DNA of 64,000 bases from CADCUY01 sp964242735 (lineage in GTDB: Bacteria; Actinomycetota; Actinomycetes; Actinomycetales; Quadrisphaeraceae): contig CAXTAK010000001.1 in NCBI GenBank assembly GCA_964242735.1, positions 62,001 to 126,000 of the forward strand, in the 5' to 3' direction. Positions 32,890-41,026 of the stretch are shown piece by piece (position 1 is the stretch's first letter; each line of letters begins with the position of its first letter). Both the position numbers and the translations under genes were made by a program. The notes under the pieces are model-generated. The model searched no databases, was not told the origin of the DNA, and was given only the letters and a program-made list of their open reading frames with translations.

Positions 32890-33458
32890 TGCGGCGCTGG
32901 CGGCGACCGGGCTCGGGCGACGCCGGGTACAGCCTGGTCGAGGTGCTCGTGACCACGGTCATCGCCGGGATCGTGTTCCCCCTCGTCCTCGGGATCGTCA
33001 TCACCGCGCAGCAGCAGACCAGCAGCACCGTCCGGCGGGCGGAGGCCATCGGCGTCGCACGACTGGCCCTGCAGGACATCGACCGCGAGGTGCGCTCCGG
33101 TGACGCGCCCCTCCACCTCGACGGCACCCAGGGCCTCGGATTCCGCACCGCTTTCACCCCCGGTGGTCAGCCGGCCGGTGTGACCCGCTGCGTCCAGTAC
33201 CGGCGCGAGAGCAGCGGGGAGCTCAGGACGCGCACCTTCGACACCACGGCGGGCCGCCCGCCCTGGTCGACCGCCCCGGTGGTCGCCACCGGGCTGACGC
33301 CCGGCACCTCCTTCACCGCCGCCGGGGGCACCTCCTCGGTCAGCGTCGACCTCGTCGTCGGCGCCGGCCCGGGGCGCCCGGCGACCGTGGAGACCGTCCT
33401 CACGGCGCGCAACACCTCCACGGCCGCCGCGACCGCCGCGTGCGGCGACTTCACCTGA
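32889..33458 (+). CDS. Minor pseudopilin, PilW-like
   Basis: 189 residues from the ATG that overlaps the previous stop. Leader of 13 residues, then YSLVEVLVTTVIAGIVFPLV with Glu5. The following helix contains RRAEAIGVARLALQDIDREV, the position where minor pilins of the PilW/GspJ group have a conserved acidic patch. Its C-terminal domain has two Cys. Co-transcribed with the PilV- and PilX-like genes. Confidence 0.75.
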   Translation: MRRWRRPGSGDAGYSLVEVLVTTVIAGIVFPLVLGIVITAQQQTSSTVRRAEAIGVARLALQDIDREVRSGDAPLHLDGTQGLGFRTAFTPGGQPAGVTRCVQYRRESSGELRTRTFDTTAGRPPWSTAPVVATGLTPGTSFTAAGGTSSVSVDLVVGAGPGRPATVETVLTARNTSTAAATAACGDFT

Positions 33459-33471
33459 GAGCAGGGCAGCG

Positions 33472-34836
33472 ATGACCACCACCTGGACCGCACGGCGCGC
33501 CGCGCGCGTGCTGGACGGCAGGGCGCGCCGCGGGGACGAGGGCTTCACCCTCGTGGCCGCCATCGCGGTCACCTTCGTCGCCATGCTCATGGCCGTCACG
33601 GTCGTCGCCGTCACCGTGCGCAGCGAGGCCTCCGCGGGCCACGACCGGGCCCGCACGCAGGCCATCGCCGCGGCCGAGGCGGGGGTGGACTCCGCGCTGG
33701 TGGCGCTCCGCTCCCTGGAGCCGGGGACGCAGTCGACGTTCGCGTGCGCCCCTCCACCCCTGCAGGTGTGGTCCTCCCCGGGCACGTCGTCGGTGGCGGT
33801 GACCCACACCTTCCACACCGCCTCCGGCACGGTCGCGTGCCCCCTGGTCGACGACACGGGGTACCGGCGCGTGGTGATCACGTCGACGGCGACCCACACC
33901 TTCGGGGGGCAGGCCACCCGGCGGTCCATGTCGGCCGTCGTCGAGCTGAACCCCCGGCCCGGTGCGAGCGGCGGCGCCAGCGCCGCCGAGTTCAGCTCCG
34001 CCTTCTTCAGCGACGCCTCGCCCGCCCCGGGGACGCTCAGGCCGGCGCACCGCATCGACGGGGACGTGAGGACCAACGGTGACTTCGCCTGCCGCGGTTC
34101 CACCGCCGTCACCGGCACGGTGACGGCGGTGGGCAGGTTCACGACGGCGGAGATCCCCGCGTGCTTCGGCACCACCTACCGCGACCAGAGGTCCAGGCCG
34201 GCGCCGACGAGGGTCGACATGCCGGCCATCACCTACCCGACGGCGGGCTGGCCGGGCACGACCGTCATCCCGCTCTCCGGGCTCTCGGGGGCCAGCGGCT
34301 GCACGCTGACCGGGAACGTGGCCGTCACGGGCGCGGCGGCGTCGTCACCGGTCATCGTCGACGCGCGCTCCTGCGACCCGCTCAGGGTGACCGGCGCCAC
34401 GAGCATCCGCCTGCTCTCCGACCTCACCGTCTTCGCCGGCTCGTTCACCACGGACCCCTCGGCCAGCGACGACACGCCCACCAGGGTGCGGAGCGGCGAC
34501 GGCGGCGCCCACGCCTTCCGGATCATCGTGCCCGCCACCCGCACCACCGGCGTCTGCGACCCGCCGGAGGCCGGCGAGCTGAGGATCACGGCCAAGCTCG
34601 TCGTCGAGCCACCGCTGACGGCCCTGTTCTACACGCGGGGGCGGCTGACGCTCGACGGGGCCCTGGGAGGCAGCGACGCCACCGTGAGCGAGGTGTCGAT
34701 GCGGGGGCTGCTCTACGGCTGCACCTCGTTGCTGGGCGGCGTCCTGGCGGTCAGGTCCGACACCGGCGCCGCCCCACCCGCGTCCCTGGTGTACGCCCCG
34801 TCCTCTCCCGCCAAGGTCGACACCGGTGCTGGCTGA
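33472..34836 (+). CDS. PilX-like pilus assembly protein
   Basis: 454 residues from ATG 33472. The N-terminus has EGFTLVAAIAVTFVAMLMAV, a prepilin-like helix in which Glu5 is Ala, then AAAEAGVDSALVALR, the usual PilX pattern. The large C-terminal domain (about 170-454) is beta-rich with several Cys pairs and repeated VTG-type turns, as in polymer-forming or PilX/PilY-linked proteins. It overlaps the pilD start by 11 nt. It may be a large minor pilin or an anchored surface protein. Confidence 0.7.
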   Translation: MTTTWTARRAARVLDGRARRGDEGFTLVAAIAVTFVAMLMAVTVVAVTVRSEASAGHDRARTQAIAAAEAGVDSALVALRSLEPGTQSTFACAPPPLQVWSSPGTSSVAVTHTFHTASGTVACPLVDDTGYRRVVITSTATHTFGGQATRRSMSAVVELNPRPGASGGASAAEFSSAFFSDASPAPGTLRPAHRIDGDVRTNGDFACRGSTAVTGTVTAVGRFTTAEIPACFGTTYRDQRSRPAPTRVDMPAITYPTAGWPGTTVIPLSGLSGASGCTLTGNVAVTGAAASSPVIVDARSCDPLRVTGATSIRLLSDLTVFAGSFTTDPSASDDTPTRVRSGDGGAHAFRIIVPATRTTGVCDPPEAGELRITAKLVVEPPLTALFYTRGRLTLDGALGGSDATVSEVSMRGLLYGCTSLLGGVLAVRSDTGAAPPASLVYAPSSPAKVDTGAG

Positions 34837-35626
34837 CCCCACCGGGGCCGTGCCGCTGTCCACCGCCGCCGCCGTGCTCGGCCTGCTCGTCGGCTCCTTC
34901 CTGAACGTCGTGGTCCACCGCGTGCCGCGGGGGGAGTCCGTCGTCGCGCCGCCGAGCACGTGCCCCCGCTGCGGGCACCGCATCCGTGCTCGCGACAACG
35001 TCCCCGTGCTCAGCTGGCTGCTCCTGCGCGGCCGCTGCCGCGCGTGCGGGGTCGGCATCAGCGCCCGCTACCCCCTGGTCGAGGCCGGAACCGCCGCGCT
35101 GTTCGGGCTGACCGCCTGGTGGGCCGGGCCCACCTGGCACCTGCCGGCGTACCTCTACCTCGCCGCGATCGCCGTCGCCCTGGCCCTGATCGACCTCGAC
35201 GTGCACCGGTTGCCCGACGCCATCGTGCTGCCCAGCTACCCCGTGCTCGCGGTGCTGCTGCTGGGCGCCAGCGCGCTGGAGGGCGACGGCGGCGCCGCGC
35301 TGCGCGCCGTCGTCGGCGGGGCCGGCCTCTACCTGCTCTACCTCGCCCTCGCGCTCGCCAGGCCCGGCGGCATGGGCTTCGGCGACGTCAAGCTCGCCGG
35401 CCTGCTCGGTGCCGCCCTGGCATGGCACAGCTGGGCCGCGCTCGCGGCCGGCGCCTTCGCGGCGTTCCTGCTCGGCGGGGCCGTCGGGCTCGCCCTGGTC
35501 GCGGTCCACCGCGCGGGCGCCCGCACCGCCATCCCCTTCGGCCCCTTCATGCTCCTCGGATCCGGCCTCGGGCTGTGGATCGGGCGCGACGTCGCCGGCT
35601 GGTACCTGCGCTCCTTCGTCCTCTGA
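34826..35626 (+). CDS. pilD: Prepilin peptidase PilD (A24 family)
   Basis: 266 residues from GTG 34826, inside the end of the previous gene. It has the two zinc-type CxxC pairs (CPRCGHRIRARDNVPVLSWL and CRACGVGISARYPLVE) and both catalytic Asp motifs (LIDLDVHRLPDA and GFGDVKLAGLLG). About seven membrane helices are predicted. It cleaves and N-methylates the prepilins encoded just upstream. The full-length bifunctional form is retained. Confidence 0.93.
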   Translation: MLADPTGAVPLSTAAAVLGLLVGSFLNVVVHRVPRGESVVAPPSTCPRCGHRIRARDNVPVLSWLLLRGRCRACGVGISARYPLVEAGTAALFGLTAWWAGPTWHLPAYLYLAAIAVALALIDLDVHRLPDAIVLPSYPVLAVLLLGASALEGDGGAALRAVVGGAGLYLLYLALALARPGGMGFGDVKLAGLLGAALAWHSWAALAAGAFAAFLLGGAVGLALVAVHRAGARTAIPFGPFMLLGSGLGLWIGRDVAGWYLRSFVL

Positions 35627-35663
35627 CGGACTCACGGACTCCGCCCGCGCACCCCCGATCGGC

Positions 35664-35691
35664 TCAAGCGCGGTGGCGCCCCTCCCGACAC
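35664..35691 (+). promoter_or_regulatory. Possible sigma28/WhiG-like promoter before pilM
   Basis: TCAA (35664) and CCCGACAC (35684) are separated by 16 bp. The -10 is weaker than at pilT and pilA, but spacing and position (about 45 bp before the start) agree. Confidence 0.4.
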
Positions 35692-35736
35692 CTCATCTGG
35701 ACGACGGCCCCGTCGTCCGGACGGGGAGGACCCAGC

Positions 35737-36783
35737 GTGCGATCCACCGCCATCGGTCTCGACATCGGCGCCTGCGGGGTCCGCGCGGCCCAGCTGTCGT
35801 TCGGCGGCGACGGTGTCGAGCTGCACCGCTTCGCTCACGTTCCGCTGCCAGACGGCGCCGTCCGCGAGGGGGAGGTCATCGACGGGGCAGCCGTGACGGC
35901 GGCCCTGCGCGAGCTCTGGTCCTCCACGCGCTTCTGCTCGAAGAAGGTCGTCCTCGGGGTGTCTAACCGCGGCGTCATCGTCCGCCAGGTCGACGTGCCG
36001 GCGGTGCCGCTCGCCGAGATCGCCCAGGCGCTGCCCTTCCAGGTGCAGGACCTCCTGCCCATGCCGGTCGAGTCGGCGGTGCTCGACTTCCACCCGCTGG
36101 ACGAGTTCGCCGGGGTGGGCGGGCAGCGCATGCTGCGCGGCCTCCTGGTCGCCGCCGCCCGCGACATGGTCACCAGGACGGTCCGTTGCGTGGAGGAGGC
36201 GGGGTTGACCCCCACCACCGTCGACCTCACGCCGTTCGCGCTGCTGCGCTCGGTGGGGCGCCGGCTCGACGCCGACGTGCGCGCCGAGGCCGTCGTCGAC
36301 ATCGGCGCCCACGTCACGAACGTGGTCGTGCACACGGCCGGGGTGCCGCGCTTCGTGCGCGTGCTCCTGCGGGGAGGTCAGGACGTCACCGACGCCGTGG
36401 CCGACCACCTGGGCCTGCCGCCGGACGAGGCCGAGCTGCTCAAGCACCGCGTGGTCCTGCAAGCGGCGCCCGATCCGACCGACACCGCCCCGGTGGCCGT
36501 CGCGGACGGCGCGCAGGCGCTGCTCGACGAGCTGCGCGGCTCCCTGGACTACTTCCAGTCGGCGAACCCCGGTGAGCCGGTGGAGCGGGTGGTCCTCTCC
36601 GGCGGGGGCTCCCTGCTGCAGGGGTTCGCCGAGCAGCTGGCCACCGCGACCGGGGTGCCCGTCGTCCCCGGGGACCCGCTGGCCACGATGCGCGTGCGCG
36701 GCAGCGCCGCCGGCGACGAGCTGCTCGAGGACCCGGCGCTGGTCGCCGTCCCGGTCGGGCTCGCCCTGGGGGCTCAGCGATGA
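35737..36783 (+). CDS. pilM: Type IV pilus assembly ATPase-like protein PilM
   Basis: 348 residues from GTG 35737 with GGGGAGG upstream. Actin-like fold: phosphate 1 loop STAIGLDIGACGVRAAQL, KKVVLGVSNRGVIVRQVDVP, FQVQDLLPMPVE, phosphate 2 loop AVVDIGAHVTNVVVH and adenosine loop VVLSGGGSLLQGF. PilM is a cytoplasmic actin-like protein that binds the PilN N-terminus. First gene of pilM-N-O-P; the stop overlaps pilN. Confidence 0.92.
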   Translation: MRSTAIGLDIGACGVRAAQLSFGGDGVELHRFAHVPLPDGAVREGEVIDGAAVTAALRELWSSTRFCSKKVVLGVSNRGVIVRQVDVPAVPLAEIAQALPFQVQDLLPMPVESAVLDFHPLDEFAGVGGQRMLRGLLVAAARDMVTRTVRCVEEAGLTPTTVDLTPFALLRSVGRRLDADVRAEAVVDIGAHVTNVVVHTAGVPRFVRVLLRGGQDVTDAVADHLGLPPDEAELLKHRVVLQAAPDPTDTAPVAVADGAQALLDELRGSLDYFQSANPGEPVERVVLSGGGSLLQGFAEQLATATGVPVVPGDPLATMRVRGSAAGDELLEDPALVAVPVGLALGAQR

Positions 36784-37469
36784 GCACCCTGACCGCGGCC
36801 CCGCCCCTGCTCCCCGCCGAGTGGCTCGACCACGGGTACCACCTGCCGCGCGTGGACCTGCTGCCCCCCGAGATCCGGGTGCGACGCCGGCTCGCGAGCC
36901 TCCAGCGCACCCTGGGGGCCGCGCTGCTGGCGCTCGGGGTGCTGCTGCTCGCGGTGTACGTGCTGAGCCTGAGGGAGTCCGCGTCCGCCGCGGTCGACCT
37001 CGGCGCGGTCACCACCCGGACGGCGGAGCTCCAGGCCGAGCAGGCCCAGTACACCGGCGTGCCGCAGGCCCAGACCCAGGTGGATGCCGCACGAGGTGCG
37101 CTGCGGCAGGCCATGGCCACGGACGTCCGGTGGTACCAGTACCTCACCGACCTCGCGCTCTCCCACCCCGACGGGGTGTGGCTGACGAACCTCAGCGCCA
37201 CGCTCGCCCCGACGGCGCCCGCAGGAGCAGCGAGCAGCGCGCTGGGCACCCCGGGTGTCGGTGTGATCACCTTCAGCGGCACCTCCGACGTGCACCCGCA
37301 GGTCGCCGACTGGCTGGAGGCGCTCGACGCCACCCCTGGCCTCGCCGACGCCAGCATCAGCACCAGCGAGCGCTCCGCGGTCGGCGAGCGCCCCGTCGTC
37401 ACCTTCGAATCGACGGTCACCGTGACCCCGGACGCCCTCTCGGGCCGCTTCGAGCAGGAGGCGAGCTGA
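36780..37469 (+). CDS. pilN: Type IV pilus alignment protein PilN
   Basis: 229 residues from ATG 36780 (4-nt overlap with pilM). The cytoplasmic stretch HLPRVDLLPPEIRVRRRL corresponds to the INLLP-type PilM-binding motif, followed by a membrane helix (about 43-65) and a coiled/ferredoxin-like domain. It forms the inner-membrane alignment complex with PilM and PilO. Confidence 0.88.
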   Translation: MSTLTAAPPLLPAEWLDHGYHLPRVDLLPPEIRVRRRLASLQRTLGAALLALGVLLLAVYVLSLRESASAAVDLGAVTTRTAELQAEQAQYTGVPQAQTQVDAARGALRQAMATDVRWYQYLTDLALSHPDGVWLTNLSATLAPTAPAGAASSALGTPGVGVITFSGTSDVHPQVADWLEALDATPGLADASISTSERSAVGERPVVTFESTVTVTPDALSGRFEQEAS

Positions 37470-37470
37470 C

Positions 37471-38229
37471 ATGACCGCGACCTCGACCCGCACCTGGACC
37501 GCCGCGGCGCTGGCGCTGGCCCTGGTGCTGACCACCGCGACCTGGCTGCTGCTCATCGGGCCCGAGCGCGCCGACGCGCTCGCGCTGCGCGAGCAGGCGG
37601 CCGACGCCGAGGCCGTCAACGTCGGGTTGCAGGCGCGCACCGAGCAGCTGCGGGCCCAGCTGGCCGACCTTCCCGCGAAGCGGGCGGAGCTCACCGCCGT
37701 CAGGGAGGCGATGCCGCAGGACGCGGAGCTGCCGGAGCTGCTGCGCACCCTCGACCGGTACGCCGACGACAGCGCGGTCACCCTCATGGGCGTCTCGCCC
37801 GGAGCCCCGGTCGTGGCGACCACCGCGACCGAGCCCGTCGCCACCACGCCCCCCGTGGCGACGGGCGCGGTGGGCGAGGCCGCGCCGGTCGTGGACCCCT
37901 CGGTCCCCGTCACCGTCGAGGTGCCGCTGTCCATGACGGTCATCGGCGGCTTCTTCGCGGTGGAGTCCTTCCTGGAGCGCGTCCAATCCGACATGGACCG
38001 CGCCCTGCTCGTCACGGGAGTGTCGATGACGGCGGAGGCACCCGGGGAGGCGACCGGCGGGCGGCCCGCGACGGTCAGCGGGGACGTCACGCTCACGATC
38101 ACCGGGAAGGTCTTCGTGCTGCGCGACGCCGCGACGCCTCCCGTGACCGCCGTCCCGCCGAGCCCCCTCGATGTCCCGCCCCCGGTGGCGCCCGCAGTGA
38201 CCTCGCCGAGCGCGGAGGCACTGGACTGA
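37471..38229 (+). CDS. pilO: Type IV pilus alignment protein PilO
   Basis: 252 residues from ATG 37471. One membrane helix (ALALALVLTTATWLLLIG), a coiled coil (ADALALREQAADAEAVNVGL), then a ferredoxin-like domain with VEVPLSMTVIGGFFAVESFL, typical of PilO. A Pro/Ala-rich insert lies between the two. It forms heterodimers with PilN. Confidence 0.88.
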   Translation: MTATSTRTWTAAALALALVLTTATWLLLIGPERADALALREQAADAEAVNVGLQARTEQLRAQLADLPAKRAELTAVREAMPQDAELPELLRTLDRYADDSAVTLMGVSPGAPVVATTATEPVATTPPVATGAVGEAAPVVDPSVPVTVEVPLSMTVIGGFFAVESFLERVQSDMDRALLVTGVSMTAEAPGEATGGRPATVSGDVTLTITGKVFVLRDAATPPVTAVPPSPLDVPPPVAPAVTSPSAEALD

Positions 38230-38285
38230 TGACCGTGAGCACGCCCGACCCCCAGCACGCAGCGAACGCCGAGGAGGCACCGTGA
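38229..38285 (+). CDS. Possible coupling mini-ORF between pilO and pilP-like gene
   Basis: An 18-codon frame, MTVSTPDPQHAANAEEAP. Its ATG overlaps the pilO stop (TGATG) and its stop overlaps the next GTG (GTGA). It contains the ribosome-binding site of the next gene. It may simply maintain translational coupling; a functional peptide is not shown. Confidence 0.3.
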   Translation: MTVSTPDPQHAANAEEAP

Positions 38286-39151
38286 GCACGTCGGCCTTCG
38301 GACCACCGCCCCCCGTCCCCACCGATCCCGTGGAGCCGGACCCCCTCGAGGAGGAGCCCCGCCGGCCCAGGGCGCTGGTCGTCGGCCTCGCCGCCGCGGC
38401 CGCCCTCGTCATCGCCGGTGCCGTCGCGCACCTCGTGCTGGACACCGGGTCCAGCACGACCACTGCCACGTCGGCTCCTGCCACCTCGGTGGTGCTCCCA
38501 CCGAGCCCGACTCCGACGGCGGCACCGACGCGCGTGGTCTCCGCGGCCCGCAACCCGTTCACGCCGCTGGTCACCGCCGCGGCCGCGACCGGCGGCGCCG
38601 GCAGTCCCGACACCCCCTCGGTCCCCGAGGCCACGGCCACGCCCGCGGTAACCGCTGCGGGGACGGCCACGGGTGCCAGCACCGCAGCGGCGACGGGCAC
38701 GGGCGGCGGGTCGAGTGCGGTGGGCACCGGCACGCGGCCCAGCTCGTCGGCGACGACGCCCGCCAGGGCGACCGGCGGCACGACGACCAGCCCGACAGCC
38801 CCGTCGTCAGCACCCGCGCCGCCGACCTCCCGCCAGACGTGCGCGGCAGCAGCGACCGCCCTCGCGTCGGTGTACACGGCCACCGATCCCGGCGCCCCGT
38901 GGAGCGAGACCTCCGCGGCGCACCGGCTCCGAGCCCCCGCCCTGGCCCTGCGCCAGGCCGCCGACGCGACCGGTGCCACGGACCTGGCCGGGCCGCTGAG
39001 GCGCGTCGCCGACGAGGTCGCCACGCTCCGCTCGGCGCTGCTGGAGGGCACTGCCACCCGGGCCTCGGTGGACAGCACGGCCTTCGTCGCCGCGGACCTC
39101 GACCTCGACGCGCGGTGCCGCGTCGTCCTGGACCCGCTCGCCGCACCCTGA
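38282..39151 (+). CDS. PilP-like membrane-anchored protein with Ala/Thr-rich linker
   Basis: 289 residues from GTG 38282 (GAGGAGG upstream). Cytoplasmic Pro/Glu-rich N-terminus, one membrane helix (about 32-55), then RNPFTPLV, like the RDPF motif of PilP/GspC-type proteins, then a low-complexity Ala/Thr/Ser/Gly linker (about 95-180) and a C-terminal helical domain with two Cys (RQTCAAAATALAS and DARCRVVLD). Position after pilMNO supports a PilP-like role, but the globular PilP fold is not evident. Confidence 0.6.
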   Translation: MSTSAFGPPPPVPTDPVEPDPLEEEPRRPRALVVGLAAAAALVIAGAVAHLVLDTGSSTTTATSAPATSVVLPPSPTPTAAPTRVVSAARNPFTPLVTAAAATGGAGSPDTPSVPEATATPAVTAAGTATGASTAAATGTGGGSSAVGTGTRPSSSATTPARATGGTTTSPTAPSSAPAPPTSRQTCAAAATALASVYTATDPGAPWSETSAAHRLRAPALALRQAADATGATDLAGPLRRVADEVATLRSALLEGTATRASVDSTAFVAADLDLDARCRVVLDPLAAP

Positions 39152-39238
39152 CGAAACCACCGCGGTGCGCCCGCCGGGTGGACGGGTGCGCGCAGCGGTG
39201 CGCCTGCCCGGCTGTGGCCCTGTGACACGATCGCGCCC

Positions 39239-40465
39239 GTGCTGCGCTGGTTGACCGCCGGGGAGTCCCACGGCCCCGCCCTGGTGGGCGTCATCGAGGG
39301 GGTGCCCGCGGGCGTGGAGGTCACCTCCGCTGACGTCGCCGCAGCCCTGGCCCGCCGCCGCCTCGGCTACGGCCGCGGCTCCCGGATGGGCTTCGAGCAG
39401 GACGCCGTGCGCCTGCTCGGCGGGGTGCGCCACGGCCTCACCCAGGGCGGGCCGGTCGCCATCGAGGTGGGGAACACCGAGTGGCCCAAGTGGGAGACGG
39501 TGATGTCGCCGGACCCCGTGGACCCCTCGCTGCTGAAGGTCACGGGGCGCAACGCCGCCCTCACCCGACCGCGCCCCGGCCACGCCGACCTCGTCGGCAT
39601 GCAGAAGTACGACTTCGACGAGGCCCGCCCCGTGCTGGAGCGGGCCAGCGCCCGCGAGACCGCCGCCCGGGTCGCGCTCGGCGTCGTCGCCGCCGCGTTC
39701 CTGGCGCAGGCCGCCGGGGTGCGCCTGGTGAGCCACACCGTCTCCCTCGGCCCGGTCGCCGTCCCCGACGGCGCCCCCCTGCCCGGGCCCGACGACGTCG
39801 CGGCGCTCGACGCCGACCCTCTGCGCTGCCACGACCCCGCGACGTCCGCGGCCATGGTCGCCGAGGTCGACGCCTGCCACGCCGAGGGGGAGACCCTCGG
39901 CGGGGTCATCGAGGTGCTCGCCTACGGCCTGCCCCCGGGCCTGGGCAGCCACGTGCACTGGGACCGCCGCCTCGACGGGCGTCTCGCGGGGGCCCTGATG
40001 GGCATCCAGGCGATCAAGGGCGTGGAGGTCGGCGACGGCTTCGAGACCGCGCGCCGCCGCGGGTCCGCCGCCCACGACGAGATCGAGGCCGGGACCGACG
40101 GGACCCTGCGGCGCCGCACGGGCCGCGCCGGCGGCACCGAGGGCGGGATGAGCACCGGTGAGGTGCTGCGGGTGCGGGCGGCGATGAAGCCGATCGCCAC
40201 CGTGCCCCGGGCGCTGGCCACCGTCGACGTCGCCACCGGCGAGGCCACCACCGCGCACCACCAGCGCTCCGACGTGTGCGCGGTGCCCGCCTCGGGCGTG
40301 GTCGCCGAAGCCATGGTGGCGCTGGTGCTCGCCGACGCGCTCGTGGAGAAGTTCGGGGGCGACTCGGTGGGGGAGACCCGGCGCAACGTCACCGCCTACC
40401 TCGACGCCATCCCCGCGGCACTGCGCTCGACCGGATCCTCGTCCAGCGGTGCGCTGACCGCGTGA
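39239..40465 (+). CDS. aroC: Chorismate synthase
   Basis: 408 residues from GTG 39239. It converts EPSP to chorismate with reduced FMN. Motifs: TAGESHGPALVGVIEGVPAG, RRRLGYGRGSRMGFEQD, RPGHADLVGMQKY, RASARETAARVALG, GSHVHWDRRLDGRLAGALM and RSDVCAVPASGVVAEAM. Its TGA overlaps the aroK GTG. The usual aroC-aroK-aroB group is broken here after aroK. Confidence 0.96.
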   Translation: MLRWLTAGESHGPALVGVIEGVPAGVEVTSADVAAALARRRLGYGRGSRMGFEQDAVRLLGGVRHGLTQGGPVAIEVGNTEWPKWETVMSPDPVDPSLLKVTGRNAALTRPRPGHADLVGMQKYDFDEARPVLERASARETAARVALGVVAAAFLAQAAGVRLVSHTVSLGPVAVPDGAPLPGPDDVAALDADPLRCHDPATSAAMVAEVDACHAEGETLGGVIEVLAYGLPPGLGSHVHWDRRLDGRLAGALMGIQAIKGVEVGDGFETARRRGSAAHDEIEAGTDGTLRRRTGRAGGTEGGMSTGEVLRVRAAMKPIATVPRALATVDVATGEATTAHHQRSDVCAVPASGVVAEAMVALVLADALVEKFGGDSVGETRRNVTAYLDAIPAALRSTGSSSSGALTA

Positions 40466-40977
40466 GCCCGCGGGTGGTGCTCGTCGGGCCGCCCGGGTCC
40501 GGCAAGTCCACCGTGGGCGCCCTGATCGCGGCGCGCCTCGGGGTGGCGGCGGTCGACACCGACGCCGCGGTGGAGGCCGCCGCGGGCGCCACCGTCGCGG
40601 AGGTCTTCGCCGCGGACGGCGAGGCGGCCTTCCGGGTCCTGGAGCGCGCTGCGGTGATCGCCGCGCTCACCGGCGACGGGGTGGTCTCCCTGGGTGGGGG
40701 TGCGGTGCTGCACCCGGGCACCCGGGCGGACCTCGCGTCGCTGCCGGTGGCGCACCTGGAGGTGGGCTGGGGCTCGGCGGCGCCCCGCCTCGGCCGTGGG
40801 GCCGCCCGACCGCTGCTCGCCGGCGACCCGCAGCAGCGGTGGACCGCGCTGGTCACCGCCCGCGCCACCCTGTACCGGGAGGTCGCCACGGTCACGGTGG
40901 TCACCGACGCCCTGGACGCCGAGCGGGTCGCCGCCCGCGTGCTGGCCGCCCTCGATGTCGCGGCCGGACGCGACTGA
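40462..40977 (+). CDS. aroK: Shikimate kinase
   Basis: 171 residues from the GTG overlapping the aroC stop. Walker A GPPGSGKSTVG, DTDAAVEAAAG (shikimate-binding Asp), FRVLERAAV, LGGGAVLHP, and lid region AARPLLAGDP. It phosphorylates shikimate at O3 with ATP. It ends at a strong hairpin. Confidence 0.93.
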   Translation: MSPRVVLVGPPGSGKSTVGALIAARLGVAAVDTDAAVEAAAGATVAEVFAADGEAAFRVLERAAVIAALTGDGVVSLGGGAVLHPGTRADLASLPVAHLEVGWGSAAPRLGRGAARPLLAGDPQQRWTALVTARATLYREVATVTVVTDALDAERVAARVLAALDVAAGRD

Positions 40978-41007
40978 GGCCCGCCCCCGGTCGGGGTGCG
41001 GGCCTCA
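40975..41007. terminator. Bidirectional terminator after aroK and P450
   Basis: Inverted repeat from the aroK stop: TGAGGCCCGC pairs with GCGGGCCTCA, extended by CCCCG/CGGGG with one bulge. It lies between the convergent aroK and P450 genes. Confidence 0.8.
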
Positions 41008-41026
41008 GCGGCGGCGTGATCAGGCG

